Origin: Acholeplasmatales bacterium
Lineage (GTDB): Bacteria > Bacillota_I > Bacilli_A > Acholeplasmatales > Anaeroplasmataceae
Reading direction: 5' to 3'
DNA length: 37,895 bases
NCBI GenBank assembly: GCA_024695025.1
Contig: JAILIY010000010.1
Span: 1-37,895, forward strand
The translations under genes were made by a program, and so were the position numbers. Positions 15,929 to 24,373 of this stretch are shown in pieces (position 1 is the first letter of the stretch; every line of letters begins with the position of its first letter). The notes below the pieces were generated by a model. The model saw only the letters and a program-made list of their open reading frames with translations, made no database searches and was not told the DNA's origin.

Positions 15929-16393
15929 ATGATTATTGGTAAATTAGTGGATTTATACCGCTATAAAGGAATTGCTAAAAATATTGATACAGCAATTGAC
16001 TTTATTCAAAATAATGATTTAATGGCTTTACCTAAGGGTAAGACTATTGTAGATGGTGATAATGTTTATATCAATCGTGATACATATATCGCAAGACCAC
16101 TTGAAGAATGTTTCTTTGAAAATCATGAAAATTATATTGATATTCAAATCGTTTTAAAGGGTAAAGAAAGAATTGGTTATACTCATATTACTAATCCTAC
16201 ATTAAAAGTTACAACTCCTTACAATGATGTAAAGGATGTAACAAAATATAATTATGATCCAGAAGGAGCTGTATTCTTTGATTTAGAAGAAGGCTTCGCA
16301 CTTGTTTATACTGAAGATGCTCACTTAGCTAAGTGTGATGTTGACGGTAAAACAGTTGAAAAAGTTGTTGTCAAAATTAAAATAGAAAAATAA
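15929..16393 (+). CDS. YhcH/YjgK/YiaL (DUF386) family cupin-like protein
   Basis: The 154-residue protein matches the YhcH/EbgC family of small double-stranded beta-helix proteins, recognisable from PLEECFFENHENYIDIQIVL, VFFDLEEGFALVYTEDAH and the closing VEKVVVKIKI. Members occur in sialic-acid, uronate and beta-galactoside operons and are thought to act on sugar anomers or keto-acid sugars, with metal ligands supplied by His and Glu of the ENHE and EDAH segments. It lies between the two kinases, with AAAGGAG before ATG 15929. The specific reaction here is unknown; an isomerase or mutarotase for a keto-deoxy sugar is the natural guess from context. Confidence 0.85.
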   Translation: MIIGKLVDLYRYKGIAKNIDTAIDFIQNNDLMALPKGKTIVDGDNVYINRDTYIARPLEECFFENHENYIDIQIVLKGKERIGYTHITNPTLKVTTPYNDVKDVTKYNYDPEGAVFFDLEEGFALVYTEDAHLAKCDVDGKTVEKVVVKIKIEK

Positions 16394-16414
16394 GAAAGAG
16401 GAGAATAAAAAAAG

Positions 16415-17437
16415 ATGGCAAAAATCGTAACATTAGGTGAAATCATGTTAAGATTATCACCTGCTGGACAAAATCGTTTTGTTCAAGTAGACAATTTCAA
16501 TGTAATTTATGGTGGAGGAGAAGCTAACGTTGCAGTATCAGCTGCTAACTATGGTCATGATGCTTATTTCGTAACTAAGTTACCTAAGCATGAAATTGGT
16601 CAAGCTGCTGTTAACTCTTTAAGACGTTATGGCGTTAATACTCAATATATCGCTCGTGGTGGTAACAGAGTAGGTATTTATTATGCTGAAACTGGTGCAT
16701 CTATGAGACCTTCAAAGGTTATTTATGACCGTGCTGGTTCTTCAATTGCTGAAGCTGATCCTGAAGATTTCGATTTCGATGAAATTTTTAAGGGCGCTGA
16801 TTGGTTCCACTGGTCAGGAATTACTCCAGCTATTTCTGATAAGGCTGCTAAGTTAACTGAACTTGCTTGTAAGGCTGCTAAGAAGGCTGGTGCTACAGTA
16901 TCTGTAGACTTAAACTTCCGTAAGAAATTATGGACTTCAGAAAAGGCTATTTCTATTATGAAGCCATTAATGAAGTATGTAGACGTATGTATCGGTAACG
17001 AAGAAGATGCTGAATTATGCTTAGGCTTTAAACCAGATGCAAATGTTGAAGCTGGTGAAACTGGTGCTGCTGGTTACCACAAGATTTTCGAACAAATGGC
17101 AAAGGAATTTGATTTCAAGTATGTAATTTCTACATTACGTGAATCTTTCAGTGCTACTCATAATGGTTGGAAGGCATTAATTTATAACGGTAAAGAATTC
17201 TATGAATCTAAGCGTTATGATGTTAACCCAATCATCGACCGTATCGGTGGTGGTGACTCATTCTCTGGTGGTATCATCCATGGTCTATTAACTAAGAAGA
17301 CTCAAGGTGAAGCATTAGAATTCGCAGTTGCTGCATCTGCATTAAAGCACACTATCAATGGCGACTTTAACTTAGTTTCTGCTGATGAAGTTGAATCACT
17401 TGCTGGTGGTAATGCTAACGGACGTGTACAACGTTAA
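16415..17437 (+). CDS. kdgK: 2-keto-3-deoxygluconate kinase (PfkB family), paralogue 2
   Basis: The 340-residue ribokinase-fold enzyme phosphorylates KDG to KDPG with ATP. It shows IVTLGEIMLRLSP at the N-terminus, YGGGEANVAVSAA (32-44), the metal motif IGNEEDA (193-199), and DRIGGGDSFSGG with catalytic D281. It keeps every canonical element that its paralogue at 14876 has altered, so it is the better candidate for the housekeeping KDG kinase. Its codon usage is also more optimised (CGT, AAC, TTC, GCT), suggesting high expression. GAGGAG precedes ATG 16415. A stable hairpin follows the gene. Confidence 0.88.
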   Translation: MAKIVTLGEIMLRLSPAGQNRFVQVDNFNVIYGGGEANVAVSAANYGHDAYFVTKLPKHEIGQAAVNSLRRYGVNTQYIARGGNRVGIYYAETGASMRPSKVIYDRAGSSIAEADPEDFDFDEIFKGADWFHWSGITPAISDKAAKLTELACKAAKKAGATVSVDLNFRKKLWTSEKAISIMKPLMKYVDVCIGNEEDAELCLGFKPDANVEAGETGAAGYHKIFEQMAKEFDFKYVISTLRESFSATHNGWKALIYNGKEFYESKRYDVNPIIDRIGGGDSFSGGIIHGLLTKKTQGEALEFAVAASALKHTINGDFNLVSADEVESLAGGNANGRVQR

Positions 17438-17454
17438 TAAGTTTTAAAAAAAGA

Positions 17455-17480
17455 ATAGGTACAGGTAAAACTGTACCTAT
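17455..17480 (+). other. Intercistronic stem-loop in the uronate operon
   Basis: Perfect 10 bp stem ATAGGTACAG (17455-17464) and CTGTACCTAT (17471-17480), loop GTAAAA, with partial extension outside (AAGA and TTCTT). No T tract follows; the downstream SD (AGGAGG) comes soon after. It is more likely an mRNA-stabilising or processing element than a terminator. Confidence 0.55.
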
Positions 17481-17504
17481 ATTCTTAAATATTAGGAGGC
17501 ATTT

Positions 17505-18344
17505 ATGAAAATTGGTGTTAGAGTCCATGATTTTGGAAAAAGTAATGCTAAGATTTTAGCAAAGCAAGCTAAAGCTGTTGGTTTTGATGGCGTTCAATTT
17601 GTTATCAATAAAGCAATTGAAGGTGAAACTGGTAAAGCTGGTACATTAAATAAAGAAAAAGCTTTAGAATTTTATAATGCCTTTAAGGATGAAGGTCTTG
17701 AAATATTTATGCTTGGTGCATATTTCAATCCAGTTCATTCTAACAAAGAATTAGTTAAAGAAAATATCGCAAAATTTAAAGAACATTTATCACTTGAACA
17801 TGAATTTCATACTAAATATGTAGGTACTGAAACAGGTTCATTTAATGATGATAAATGGACATATAATCCACTTAATAGAACAGAAGACGCATTCCAAGAA
17901 GATTTAAGAATATTTAGCGATTTAGCTAGATATGCTGAATCAGTTGATGCAAATATAGCCCTTGAAGGTGCTTTTGGTCACTGTATGTGGAATCCAAAAG
18001 CTTTAAAGAGATTAGTTGATTCAATTAATTCTAAAAATGTATTTTATATAGTTGATATCTATAATTATATAGCAATTGAAAATCATATGAATTACAAAGA
18101 AATTTTTGAAGAAGCATTATCTTTATTTAAAGGTAAAATTGTTCTATTCCACTTAAAGGATTATGATATTATCGATGGCAATGTTAAACAAGTTGCTATC
18201 GGTAAAGGCCGTTTTGATTATGACTATTTATTAAAGAGAATTAAAGAAGAGGCACCAAATGCTTATTTAATATTTGAAGGTTCTAAGCCTGAGGATATGG
18301 AATTCTCATTTAATTTTATTAAAAATAAATTAGCAAATTTATAA
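17505..18344 (+). CDS. Sugar phosphate isomerase/epimerase-like TIM-barrel protein
   Basis: The 279-residue protein belongs to the xylose isomerase-like TIM-barrel (AP endonuclease 2) family. Strand-end residues typical of its metal site are visible: VGTETGS near 105, IALEGAFGH near 150, the VDIYNY segment near 182, FHLKDYD near 216 and the final FEGSKPEDM. It probably isomerises or epimerises a uronate or keto-sugar, but the family is too varied to name the substrate. AGGAGG lies before ATG 17505. Its place between kdgK and kduI suggests a second uronate entering the KDG pathway, or an alternative to the uxaC/uxuA route, neither of which is in the window. Confidence 0.75.
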   Translation: MKIGVRVHDFGKSNAKILAKQAKAVGFDGVQFVINKAIEGETGKAGTLNKEKALEFYNAFKDEGLEIFMLGAYFNPVHSNKELVKENIAKFKEHLSLEHEFHTKYVGTETGSFNDDKWTYNPLNRTEDAFQEDLRIFSDLARYAESVDANIALEGAFGHCMWNPKALKRLVDSINSKNVFYIVDIYNYIAIENHMNYKEIFEEALSLFKGKIVLFHLKDYDIIDGNVKQVAIGKGRFDYDYLLKRIKEEAPNAYLIFEGSKPEDMEFSFNFIKNKLANL

Positions 18345-18363
18345 AAAATAAGAGGAGACAAAA

Positions 18364-19242
18364 ATGAAATTAGATGTAAGATACGCAAATCATCCAGATG
18401 ATTCAATGCATTATACAACTACTGACTTAAGAAGACATTATTTAGTAGATAAAGTTTTCGAAGCAGATGATATCTTATTAGTTTATTCTCATCAAGATAG
18501 AATCATCGCTGGTGGTATTATGCCTGTTAATATGACACTTAAGCTTGAAGGCTCAAGTGAAATGCGTGCTAAGTATTTCTTAGAGCGTCGTGAAATGGGC
18601 TTTATCAATATCGGTGGTGAAGGTAAAGTTAAGATTGATGGTAAAACTTATGATATTAAGCATAAGGATGGTATGTATATTGGCTTAGGCGTTAAGGACA
18701 TTGAATTCTCATCTAATGATAGAAAGAATCCTGCTAAATTCTATATGACATCATCTCCTGCACATAAGACTTACCCTACAGTTTATATCGCTTATACTAA
18801 GGAAAACTTAGAAGGCTTTAAGGGTGATATTAAGGCAGTAGAATGTATTCACCAAGATCTAGGTGATAATGAACATATGAACAAGAGAGTTATCAACAAG
18901 TATATCAATACTGCAATTATTGACTCTTGCCAATTAGCAATGGGTATGACTGCTTTAGCATCAGGTTCTTGTTGGAACACTATGCCTTGTCATACACACG
19001 AAAGAAGAATGGAAGTTTATTTCTATTTTGATTTTCCTGAAAGTGAAAGAGTATTCCACTTAATGGGTAAACCAGATGAAACAAGACATATCGTTATGGC
19101 TCCTGAACAAGCTGTTATTTCTCCAGCTTGGAGTATTCACGCTGCAAGTGCAACAATGAATTATACATTCATTTGGGGTATGTGCGGTGAAAACCAAGAT
19201 TACGACGATATGGATCATATTAAAACTTGTGATTTAAAATAA
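18364..19242 (+). CDS. kduI: 5-dehydro-4-deoxy-D-glucuronate (DKI) isomerase
   Basis: The 292-residue zinc cupin converts 5-keto-4-deoxyuronate, the product of oligogalacturonide lyases, to 2,5-diketo-3-deoxygluconate. The metal ligands are visible in PCHTHERRMEVYFYF (H210, H212, E217) and WSIHAAS (H259). WNTMPCHTHERRMEVYF, RHIVM, YTFIWGM and GENQ are near-invariant KduI segments. It is about 14 residues longer than the E. coli enzyme, the extra residues lying around the middle (KENLEGFKGDIKA). GAGGAG precedes ATG 18364; kduD follows 37 bases after the stop. Confidence 0.97.
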   Translation: MKLDVRYANHPDDSMHYTTTDLRRHYLVDKVFEADDILLVYSHQDRIIAGGIMPVNMTLKLEGSSEMRAKYFLERREMGFINIGGEGKVKIDGKTYDIKHKDGMYIGLGVKDIEFSSNDRKNPAKFYMTSSPAHKTYPTVYIAYTKENLEGFKGDIKAVECIHQDLGDNEHMNKRVINKYINTAIIDSCQLAMGMTALASGSCWNTMPCHTHERRMEVYFYFDFPESERVFHLMGKPDETRHIVMAPEQAVISPAWSIHAASATMNYTFIWGMCGENQDYDDMDHIKTCDLK

Positions 19243-19279
19243 TTAAATAAAAAAATAAAAGGAGGAAAAACATTTAATT

Positions 19280-20080
19280 ATGGAAATGAAAGATTTTGAA
19301 TTAAAGGGTAAGGTTGCATTAATTACTGGTGCATCTTACGGTATTGGCTTCGCTATCGCAACTGGTATGGCTAAGGCTGGTGCAACTATCGTATTTAACG
19401 ATATTAAGCAAGAATTAGTAGACAAGGGTATTGCTGCTTACAAGGAAGTTGGCATCACTGCTCATGGTTATGTTTGCGACGTTACTGATGAAGATGCAGT
19501 AAATGCAATGGTAGCTAAGATTGAAAAAGAAGTTGGTGTTATCGACATTTTAGTTAATAATGCTGGTATTATCAAAAGAATTCCTATGACTGAAATGACT
19601 GCTGCTCAATTCCGTCAAGTAATCGATGTAGATTTAAATGCACCATTTATCGTATCTAAGGCTGTAATTCCTGCAATGATCAAAAAAGGTCATGGTAAGA
19701 TCATTAACATTTGTTCAATGATGTCTGAATTAGGTCGTGAAACAGTATCTGCTTATGCAGCTGCTAAGGGTGGTTTAAAGATGTTAACTCGTAATATCTG
19801 TTCTGAATATGGTGAATTCAATATTCAATGTAATGGTATTGGACCTGGTTACATAGCAACACCTCAAACTGCTCCACTTCGTGAAAGACAAGCAGATGGT
19901 TCTCGTCATCCATTTGATTCATTCATTTGTGCTAAGACACCTGCTGGTCGTTGGCTTGAAGCTGATGAATTAGCTGGTCCTGCTGTATTCTTAGCAAGTG
20001 ACGCTTCAAATGCTGTTAACGGACATATTTTATATGTTGATGGTGGTATTTTAGCTTATATCGGTAAGCAACCTAAGTAA
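19280..20080 (+). CDS. kduD: 2-dehydro-3-deoxy-D-gluconate 5-dehydrogenase
   Basis: The 266-residue classical short-chain dehydrogenase reduces 2,5-diketo-3-deoxygluconate to KDG with NADH. Cofactor motif TGASYGIG (16-23), NNAG (93-96), and the catalytic S146, Y159 and K163 (YAAAK) are all present. GPGYIATPQT and the C-terminal DGGILAY fit KduD. The SD GGAGG (19261-19265) is an unusually long 14 bases from ATG 19280; the ATG at 19286 would be further still. Last gene of the operon, followed by a strong terminator. Together with kduI, a kinase and eda it completes conversion of DKI to pyruvate and triose phosphate. Confidence 0.95.
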   Translation: MEMKDFELKGKVALITGASYGIGFAIATGMAKAGATIVFNDIKQELVDKGIAAYKEVGITAHGYVCDVTDEDAVNAMVAKIEKEVGVIDILVNNAGIIKRIPMTEMTAAQFRQVIDVDLNAPFIVSKAVIPAMIKKGHGKIINICSMMSELGRETVSAYAAAKGGLKMLTRNICSEYGEFNIQCNGIGPGYIATPQTAPLRERQADGSRHPFDSFICAKTPAGRWLEADELAGPAVFLASDASNAVNGHILYVDGGILAYIGKQPK

Positions 20081-20093
20081 TTTTTCAAAAATC

Positions 20094-20125
20094 AACTACA
20101 TGGTAATTTTGCCATGTAGTTTTTT
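20094..20125 (+). terminator. Terminator of the uronate operon
   Basis: AACTACATGG (20094-20103) and CCATGTAGTT (20112-20121) with T run 20120-20125. Confidence 0.9.
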
Positions 20126-20126
20126 G

Positions 20127-20155
20127 TTGTTTAATTTTATTTAATAGTTTATAAT
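20127..20155 (+). promoter_or_regulatory. Promoter of the small membrane protein gene
   Basis: TTGTTT (20127-20132), a 17 bp spacer and TATAAT (20150-20155), starting right after the preceding terminator's T run. Confidence 0.65.
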
Positions 20156-20179
20156 ATAAATAGTTTTAGGAGAACTATT

Positions 20180-20626
20180 ATGCGAATTTTTGGTTTATGT
20201 ATAGTGACGATATCATACATTTTAATATTCATTACATTAATCTTATATTTAGTTCTTTATTGCATGAAAAAATATAGAGCTGCAGTTATTTTTGAAAAGA
20301 TTGTATTTTTAGCTTCAGTATTTTCTTGTGCAATTGAATCATGGGCTTTAGTATTGATGAATAAAGGCTTTGATTTTAATATGGATGCAGATTTAGAAGT
20401 TGATTATTCATATGGATTATTGTTAATAGTGCCTGCATTTATTTTACTTATTGTATTATCTAGGTTAATTAATAAATTTAAAAATAGTAACAATTTATAT
20501 TTTAAAATTGGTGATTACTTATTACCTGTTGTAACAAGTATCGCAGTCGCATTTTCAACTTTTGTTTTATTTTTCGCATATGGTTATTATGACTATTTAG
20601 TAGAAATTGATAAATTAATAATTTAA
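20180..20626 (+). CDS. Small integral membrane protein, function unknown
   Basis: The 148-residue protein has four hydrophobic stretches (about residues 5-27, 38-60, 80-97 and 112-133) separated by short charged loops, the third loop being acidic (MDADLEVDY). No family is recognised and no catalytic motif is visible. A strong SD (TTAGGAG) and a promoter precede ATG 20180. It is apparently monocistronic. The neighbouring pectin operon ends in a terminator just upstream, so a shared function is not implied. Confidence 0.7.
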   Translation: MRIFGLCIVTISYILIFITLILYLVLYCMKKYRAAVIFEKIVFLASVFSCAIESWALVLMNKGFDFNMDADLEVDYSYGLLLIVPAFILLIVLSRLINKFKNSNNLYFKIGDYLLPVVTSIAVAFSTFVLFFAYGYYDYLVEIDKLII

Positions 20627-20640
20627 ATTAATTTAACGGA

Positions 20641-20654
20641 TGTAAACGTTAACA
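20641..20654 (+). promoter_or_regulatory. cre-like site (CcpA operator) upstream of the ACT/UPF0210 operon
   Basis: TGTAAACGTTAACA fits the catabolite-responsive element pattern TGNAANCGNNNNCA exactly and is nearly symmetric around the central CG. A wider TTAACG-N8-CGTTAA repeat spans 20633-20652. It lies about 60 bases upstream of the predicted transcription start, a position more typical of CcpA activation than repression. Confidence 0.5.
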
Positions 20655-20671
20655 AAAAATAAGGAAAATAT

Positions 20672-20723
20672 ATATCTACTTTATTAAAATGATTATTTAA
20701 TGTAAAATAGATATGTATTTTTT
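20672..20723 (+). terminator. Possible hairpin and T run between the membrane protein and the ACT gene
   Basis: ATATCTA (20672-20678) pairs with TAGATAT (20708-20714), with imperfect AT-rich pairing inside, followed by ATTTTTT. It could terminate the small membrane-protein transcript. TAAAAT at 20703-20708 inside the 3' arm could equally be the -10 box of the next operon, so the call is weak. Confidence 0.35.
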
Positions 20724-20744
20724 ATTTAAGTGAGGGGTATGAAT

Positions 20745-21014
20745 ATGAATGCAGTATTATCAGTAGTAGGAAAAGATACAGTAGGTATTTTAGCTAAGGT
20801 AGCAACTAAGTGTGCAGATCATAAAGCAAATATTAATAATGTTAGTCAAACTATTATCAATGGCTATTTCACAATGTTTATGCATATTACAATTGATGAT
20901 TTAGATTTAGAATTTACTCAATTTGTTGATGAATTAACAAAACTAGGCAGTGAATTAGGACTTGAAATTCATTGTATGCATGAAGATATCTTCAATTTAA
21001 TGCATAGAATTTAA
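20745..21014 (+). CDS. ACT domain protein, UPF0237 family
   Basis: The 89-residue protein is a single ACT domain, recognisable from [20 protein letters not shown] (about 4-23), [16 protein letters not shown] and the C-terminal [11 protein letters not shown]. Members resemble the regulatory half of GcvR and probably bind an amino acid. It is nearly always paired with an UPF0210 gene, as here (10 bases downstream). ATG 20745 is chosen because AGGGGT lies just upstream; earlier in-frame GTG 20730 and ATG 20739 overlap that SD. No experimental role is known to me. Confidence 0.9.
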   Translation: MNAVLSVVGKDTVGILAKVATKCADHKANINNVSQTIINGYFTMFMHITIDDLDLEFTQFVDELTKLGSELGLEIHCMHEDIFNLMHRI

Positions 21015-21024
21015 TGGTGATAAT

Positions 21025-22383
21025 ATGTTAAACGATAATGAAATATTAGAAACAATAAAGATGATTCAAGAAGAAAACCTTGATGTAAGAACTATTACAA
21101 TGGGTATTTCTTTACTTGACTGTATGGATACAGATATAAATAAATCTTGTGAAAAAGTATATAATAAAATTTATAATTATGCCCATGATTTAGTAAAAGT
21201 AGGAGAAACTATTTCAAAAAAATATGGTATTCCTATTATTAATAAGCGTGTATCAGTTACACCTATTTCAATGTTAGTAGGCGTATCTGGAGGAGATCCA
21301 GTTTTATACGCAAAGACATTAGATAAGGTAGCCCATGATATCGGTATTAATTTTATCGGTGGTTACAGTGCTTTAGTTCAAAAGGGCTTCGCACCTGGTG
21401 ATAGAGAATTAATTGATTCTATTCCACGTGCTTTAAAAGAAACTTCTTTAGTATGCTCAAGTATCAATATCGGTTCAACTCGTGCTGGTATCAATCTTGA
21501 TGCAGTAAAGATCATGGGTCAAAAGATTAGAGAAGCAGCAGAATTAACAAAGGATGACAACTGTATTGGTGCATCTAAATTAGTTGTATTCTGTAACGCT
21601 GTTGAAGACAATCCATTTATGGCTGGTGCATTCCATGGTGTCGGTGAGGCTGACTGTGTATTAAACGTTGGTGTATCAGGACCTGGTGTTGTTCGTGCAG
21701 CTATTAAAAAAGCTCCTAAGGACGCTTCAATTGCCGAAATAGCAGATATTATAAAGAAGACAGCATTTAAAGTTACTCGTATGGGTCAACTTGTAGGTGT
21801 TGAAGCTTCTCGTATGTTAAATAAACCATTTGGTATAGTAGACTTATCACTTGCCCCAACTCCAGCAGTAGGTGATTCAGTTGCCCACATTTTAGAAGAA
21901 ATTGGTCTTGAACAATGTGGTGCTTGTGGTACAACTGCATGTCTTGCAATGCTAAATGACGCAGTTAAAAAAGGTGGCGTTATGGCATCATCTAGAGTAG
22001 GTGGACTTTCTGGTGCATTTATTCCAGTATCAGAAGATGCAGGTATGATTGCTGCAGCTGAATCTGGTGCTTTATCAATTGAAAAATTAGAAGCTATGAC
22101 TGCAGTATGTTCAGTTGGCCTTGATATGATTATTATTCCTGGTGATACATCAGCTGAAGTTATTTCTGGTATAATTGCAGATGAGGCAGCTATCGGTATG
22201 ATTAATACAAAGACAACTGCTGTAAGAGTAATTCCTGCAATTGGTAGAAAAGCTGGCGAATCACTTAATTTTGGTGGTCTTTTAGGCTATGGTCCTATCA
22301 TGAAGGTTTCAAAGGTAAAACCAGATGTATTTATTAATCGTGGTGGACAAATTCCAGCACCTATCAATTCACTTAAGAATTAA
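21025..22383 (+). CDS. UPF0210 (PFL-like, DUF711) family protein
   Basis: The 452-residue protein matches the UPF0210 family, whose members look like glycyl-radical (pyruvate formate-lyase) barrel folds but have no glycyl-radical motif. Conserved stretches include [13 protein letters not shown] (21-33), [43 protein letters not shown]-like text, [17 protein letters not shown] (with a CGACGTTAC loop) and [18 protein letters not shown]. The reaction is unknown. GGTGAT lies before ATG 21025. It forms an operon with the ACT-domain gene, which may sense the ligand that controls it; both would fall under the cre-like site at 20641. Confidence 0.9.
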   Translation: MLNDNEILETIKMIQEENLDVRTITMGISLLDCMDTDINKSCEKVYNKIYNYAHDLVKVGETISKKYGIPIINKRVSVTPISMLVGVSGGDPVLYAKTLDKVAHDIGINFIGGYSALVQKGFAPGDRELIDSIPRALKETSLVCSSINIGSTRAGINLDAVKIMGQKIREAAELTKDDNCIGASKLVVFCNAVEDNPFMAGAFHGVGEADCVLNVGVSGPGVVRAAIKKAPKDASIAEIADIIKKTAFKVTRMGQLVGVEASRMLNKPFGIVDLSLAPTPAVGDSVAHILEEIGLEQCGACGTTACLAMLNDAVKKGGVMASSRVGGLSGAFIPVSEDAGMIAAAESGALSIEKLEAMTAVCSVGLDMIIIPGDTSAEVISGIIADEAAIGMINTKTTAVRVIPAIGRKAGESLNFGGLLGYGPIMKVSKVKPDVFINRGGQIPAPINSLKN

Positions 22384-22390
22384 TTTAAAT

Positions 22391-22416
22391 TGGTCGATAT
22401 TATATCGGCCATTTTT
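22391..22416 (+). terminator. Terminator of the ACT/UPF0210 operon
   Basis: TGGTCGATA (22391-22399) and TATCGGCCA (22403-22411) with one G-U pair, then TTTTT. Confidence 0.85.
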
Positions 22417-22463
22417 GTTTTTAATAAAGTATGGTCTTTTTATTTTATTGGGTCTTAACTTTA

Positions 22464-22492
22464 TTGAATATTATTTAAAAATAATATATAAT
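22464..22492 (+). promoter_or_regulatory. Phosphoglucomutase promoter
   Basis: TTGAAT (22464-22469), a 17 bp spacer and consensus TATAAT (22487-22492), 27 bases before the ATG. Confidence 0.75.
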
Positions 22493-22518
22493 AAATATTG
22501 TAAAGGAGCGATGATAAA

Positions 22519-24213
22519 ATGGGATATTTAGAAAAAGCGCAAGTCTGGAAAGATTATAAGGACCTTGACGCTAGATTAAAAAAAGAATTAGACGCGATGA
22601 GCGATAATGACTTAAAAGAAGCATTCACAAACGATTTAGAGTTTGGTACTGGTGGTATGAGAGGAATCTTAGGTGCTGGTACTAATAGATTAAATATTTA
22701 TATAGTTATGAAGGCTACTTTAGGCTTTGGTAGATATTTACTAAAAAAATCACCAGTTGCCGGTGCTATGGGTGTGGCAATTAGCCATGACAATAGACAT
22801 TATTCAGTAGAATTTGCAAGATGTGCTGCTGAAGTTTTAACAACTTTAGGATTTAGAGTTTTCTTATTTGAAGCTTTAAGACCAACACCTGAATTATCTT
22901 ACGCTGTAAGAAATTTCAAGTGTATTGGTGGTATTATGATTACTGCAAGTCATAATCCAAAGGAATATAATGGTTATAAGATTTATGATGAAACTGGTTG
23001 TCAATTAGTTCCACAAGATGCTGACCAAGTAATTGCTGAAATTAATAAGATTGACAATTATTTTGAAATTGATCATTCAAAAAATCATGATTTAATTTAT
23101 TATATTGGTAAGGATGTTGATGATAAGTACATCGCTGATGTAAAAAAAATTATTATGCGTCCTAACCTAAAGAAGGATTTTAAGCTTGTTTATACACCAC
23201 TACATGGTACAGGACAAGTTTTCGCACCACAAGTTTTACAATCTGTTGGTTATGATGTTAAACCTTTAGCTTGTCAAATGACATGTGACCCTGATTTTTC
23301 AGGTGTAAAAACATCAAATCCTGAAAACAAAGAAGCATATGATGAAGCTATAGAATATGCAAAAGAAATTGGCGCTAAGATTGTTTTAGCTACTGACCCA
23401 GATGCTGACCGTTTAGGTATCGCAGTTGAACATGATGGACAATATATTTTATTCACTGGTAACCAAACTGCATCTTTAGTATTTGATTATATTTGTAAGA
23501 CAAGAAAAGAATTAGGTACATTACCTAAGGATGGTTATATGTTTACAACAAATGTATCATCTACACTTCCTATCGCAATTGCGAATAAATATGGTTTAAA
23601 AACTGAAATCACTTTAACAGGCTTTAAGTTCATTGGTGAAAAGGCTCGTGAGATGGAACAAACAAAGAAGGGTACTTATGTATTCGGATTTGAAGAATCT
23701 TATGGATGCTTAGTATCTCCAATTGTACGTGATAAGGATTCTATTCAAGCAATTCTTATGCTATGTGAAACTGCAGCTTATTATAGAGAAAAAGGCATGG
23801 ATTTAGTTGATGCTTTAAATAGTGTATATGAAGAATATGGCTATTATAAAGAAGGAATTACTAATATTGGTCTTGCAGGCCTTGAAGGACAAGCTAAGAT
23901 TAAGCGTATTATGGATTTCTTTAGAACAACTGACATTGCACCTAAGGGCTATAAGATTTTAGCTAAGGATGACGTTTTAATGGGTATTTCAGAAGACTAT
24001 GTTAAGAATACTAAGTCTAAGATCAATTTACCTAAGTCAAATGTTATCAAATATTATCTAAATGATGATATGTGGTTTGTACTTCGTCCAAGTGGTACTG
24101 AACCTAAACTTAAGGTTTATTATGGTGTTAAGGGTAAGACTGACGAACAGGCTAATATCGAATTAAAGAAATTAACTGACGAAGTTATGTCTATCGTTAA
24201 TATGATTAAATAG
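22519..24213 (+). CDS. pgcA: Phosphoglucomutase/phosphomannomutase
   Basis: The 564-residue alpha-D-phosphohexomutase interconverts glucose-1- and glucose-6-phosphate (and likely mannose phosphates). The phospho-serine loop is TASHNP (142-147, S144), the Mg loop is DPDADR (293-298), the sugar-specificity loop is EESYG, and the phosphate site is RPSGTEPKLK near the C-terminus. Length and the start MGYLEKAQVWKDY fit the long Firmicute PgcA type, which supplies glucose-1-phosphate for polysaccharide and glycolipid synthesis. AAAGGAG precedes ATG 22519. Monocistronic, with its own promoter and terminator. Confidence 0.94.
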   Translation: MGYLEKAQVWKDYKDLDARLKKELDAMSDNDLKEAFTNDLEFGTGGMRGILGAGTNRLNIYIVMKATLGFGRYLLKKSPVAGAMGVAISHDNRHYSVEFARCAAEVLTTLGFRVFLFEALRPTPELSYAVRNFKCIGGIMITASHNPKEYNGYKIYDETGCQLVPQDADQVIAEINKIDNYFEIDHSKNHDLIYYIGKDVDDKYIADVKKIIMRPNLKKDFKLVYTPLHGTGQVFAPQVLQSVGYDVKPLACQMTCDPDFSGVKTSNPENKEAYDEAIEYAKEIGAKIVLATDPDADRLGIAVEHDGQYILFTGNQTASLVFDYICKTRKELGTLPKDGYMFTTNVSSTLPIAIANKYGLKTEITLTGFKFIGEKAREMEQTKKGTYVFGFEESYGCLVSPIVRDKDSIQAILMLCETAAYYREKGMDLVDALNSVYEEYGYYKEGITNIGLAGLEGQAKIKRIMDFFRTTDIAPKGYKILAKDDVLMGISEDYVKNTKSKINLPKSNVIKYYLNDDMWFVLRPSGTEPKLKVYYGVKGKTDEQANIELKKLTDEVMSIVNMIK

Positions 24214-24233
24214 TTTTTGATTAATTTAATATA

Positions 24234-24276
24234 AAATGGCACTTTAAGAATTTGTTCTTGTAGTGCCATTTGTTTT
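24234..24276 (+). terminator. Terminator of phosphoglucomutase gene
   Basis: AAATGGCACT (24234-24243) and AGTGCCATTT (24262-24271), with inner AAGAA/TTCTT pairing, then GTTTT. Confidence 0.85.
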
Positions 24277-24309
24277 ATTTATAATAAATTATAAATAAGT
24301 TAAAAATTG

Positions 24310-24338
24310 TTGAATAATTTACCCTAAATTAGTATAAT
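24310..24338 (+). promoter_or_regulatory. Promoter of the ppa-ychF operon
   Basis: TTGAAT (24310-24315), a 17 bp spacer and TATAAT (24333-24338). Confidence 0.75.
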
Positions 24339-24373
24339 GTAATTACGTTATAAAATTGAAAGGAATGATTATT

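Noticed and set aside
22325-22531. 68-residue + strand frame after the UPF0210 gene
   Set aside because: It starts inside UPF0210 in another frame and runs across a clear terminator and promoter. No RBS supports it.
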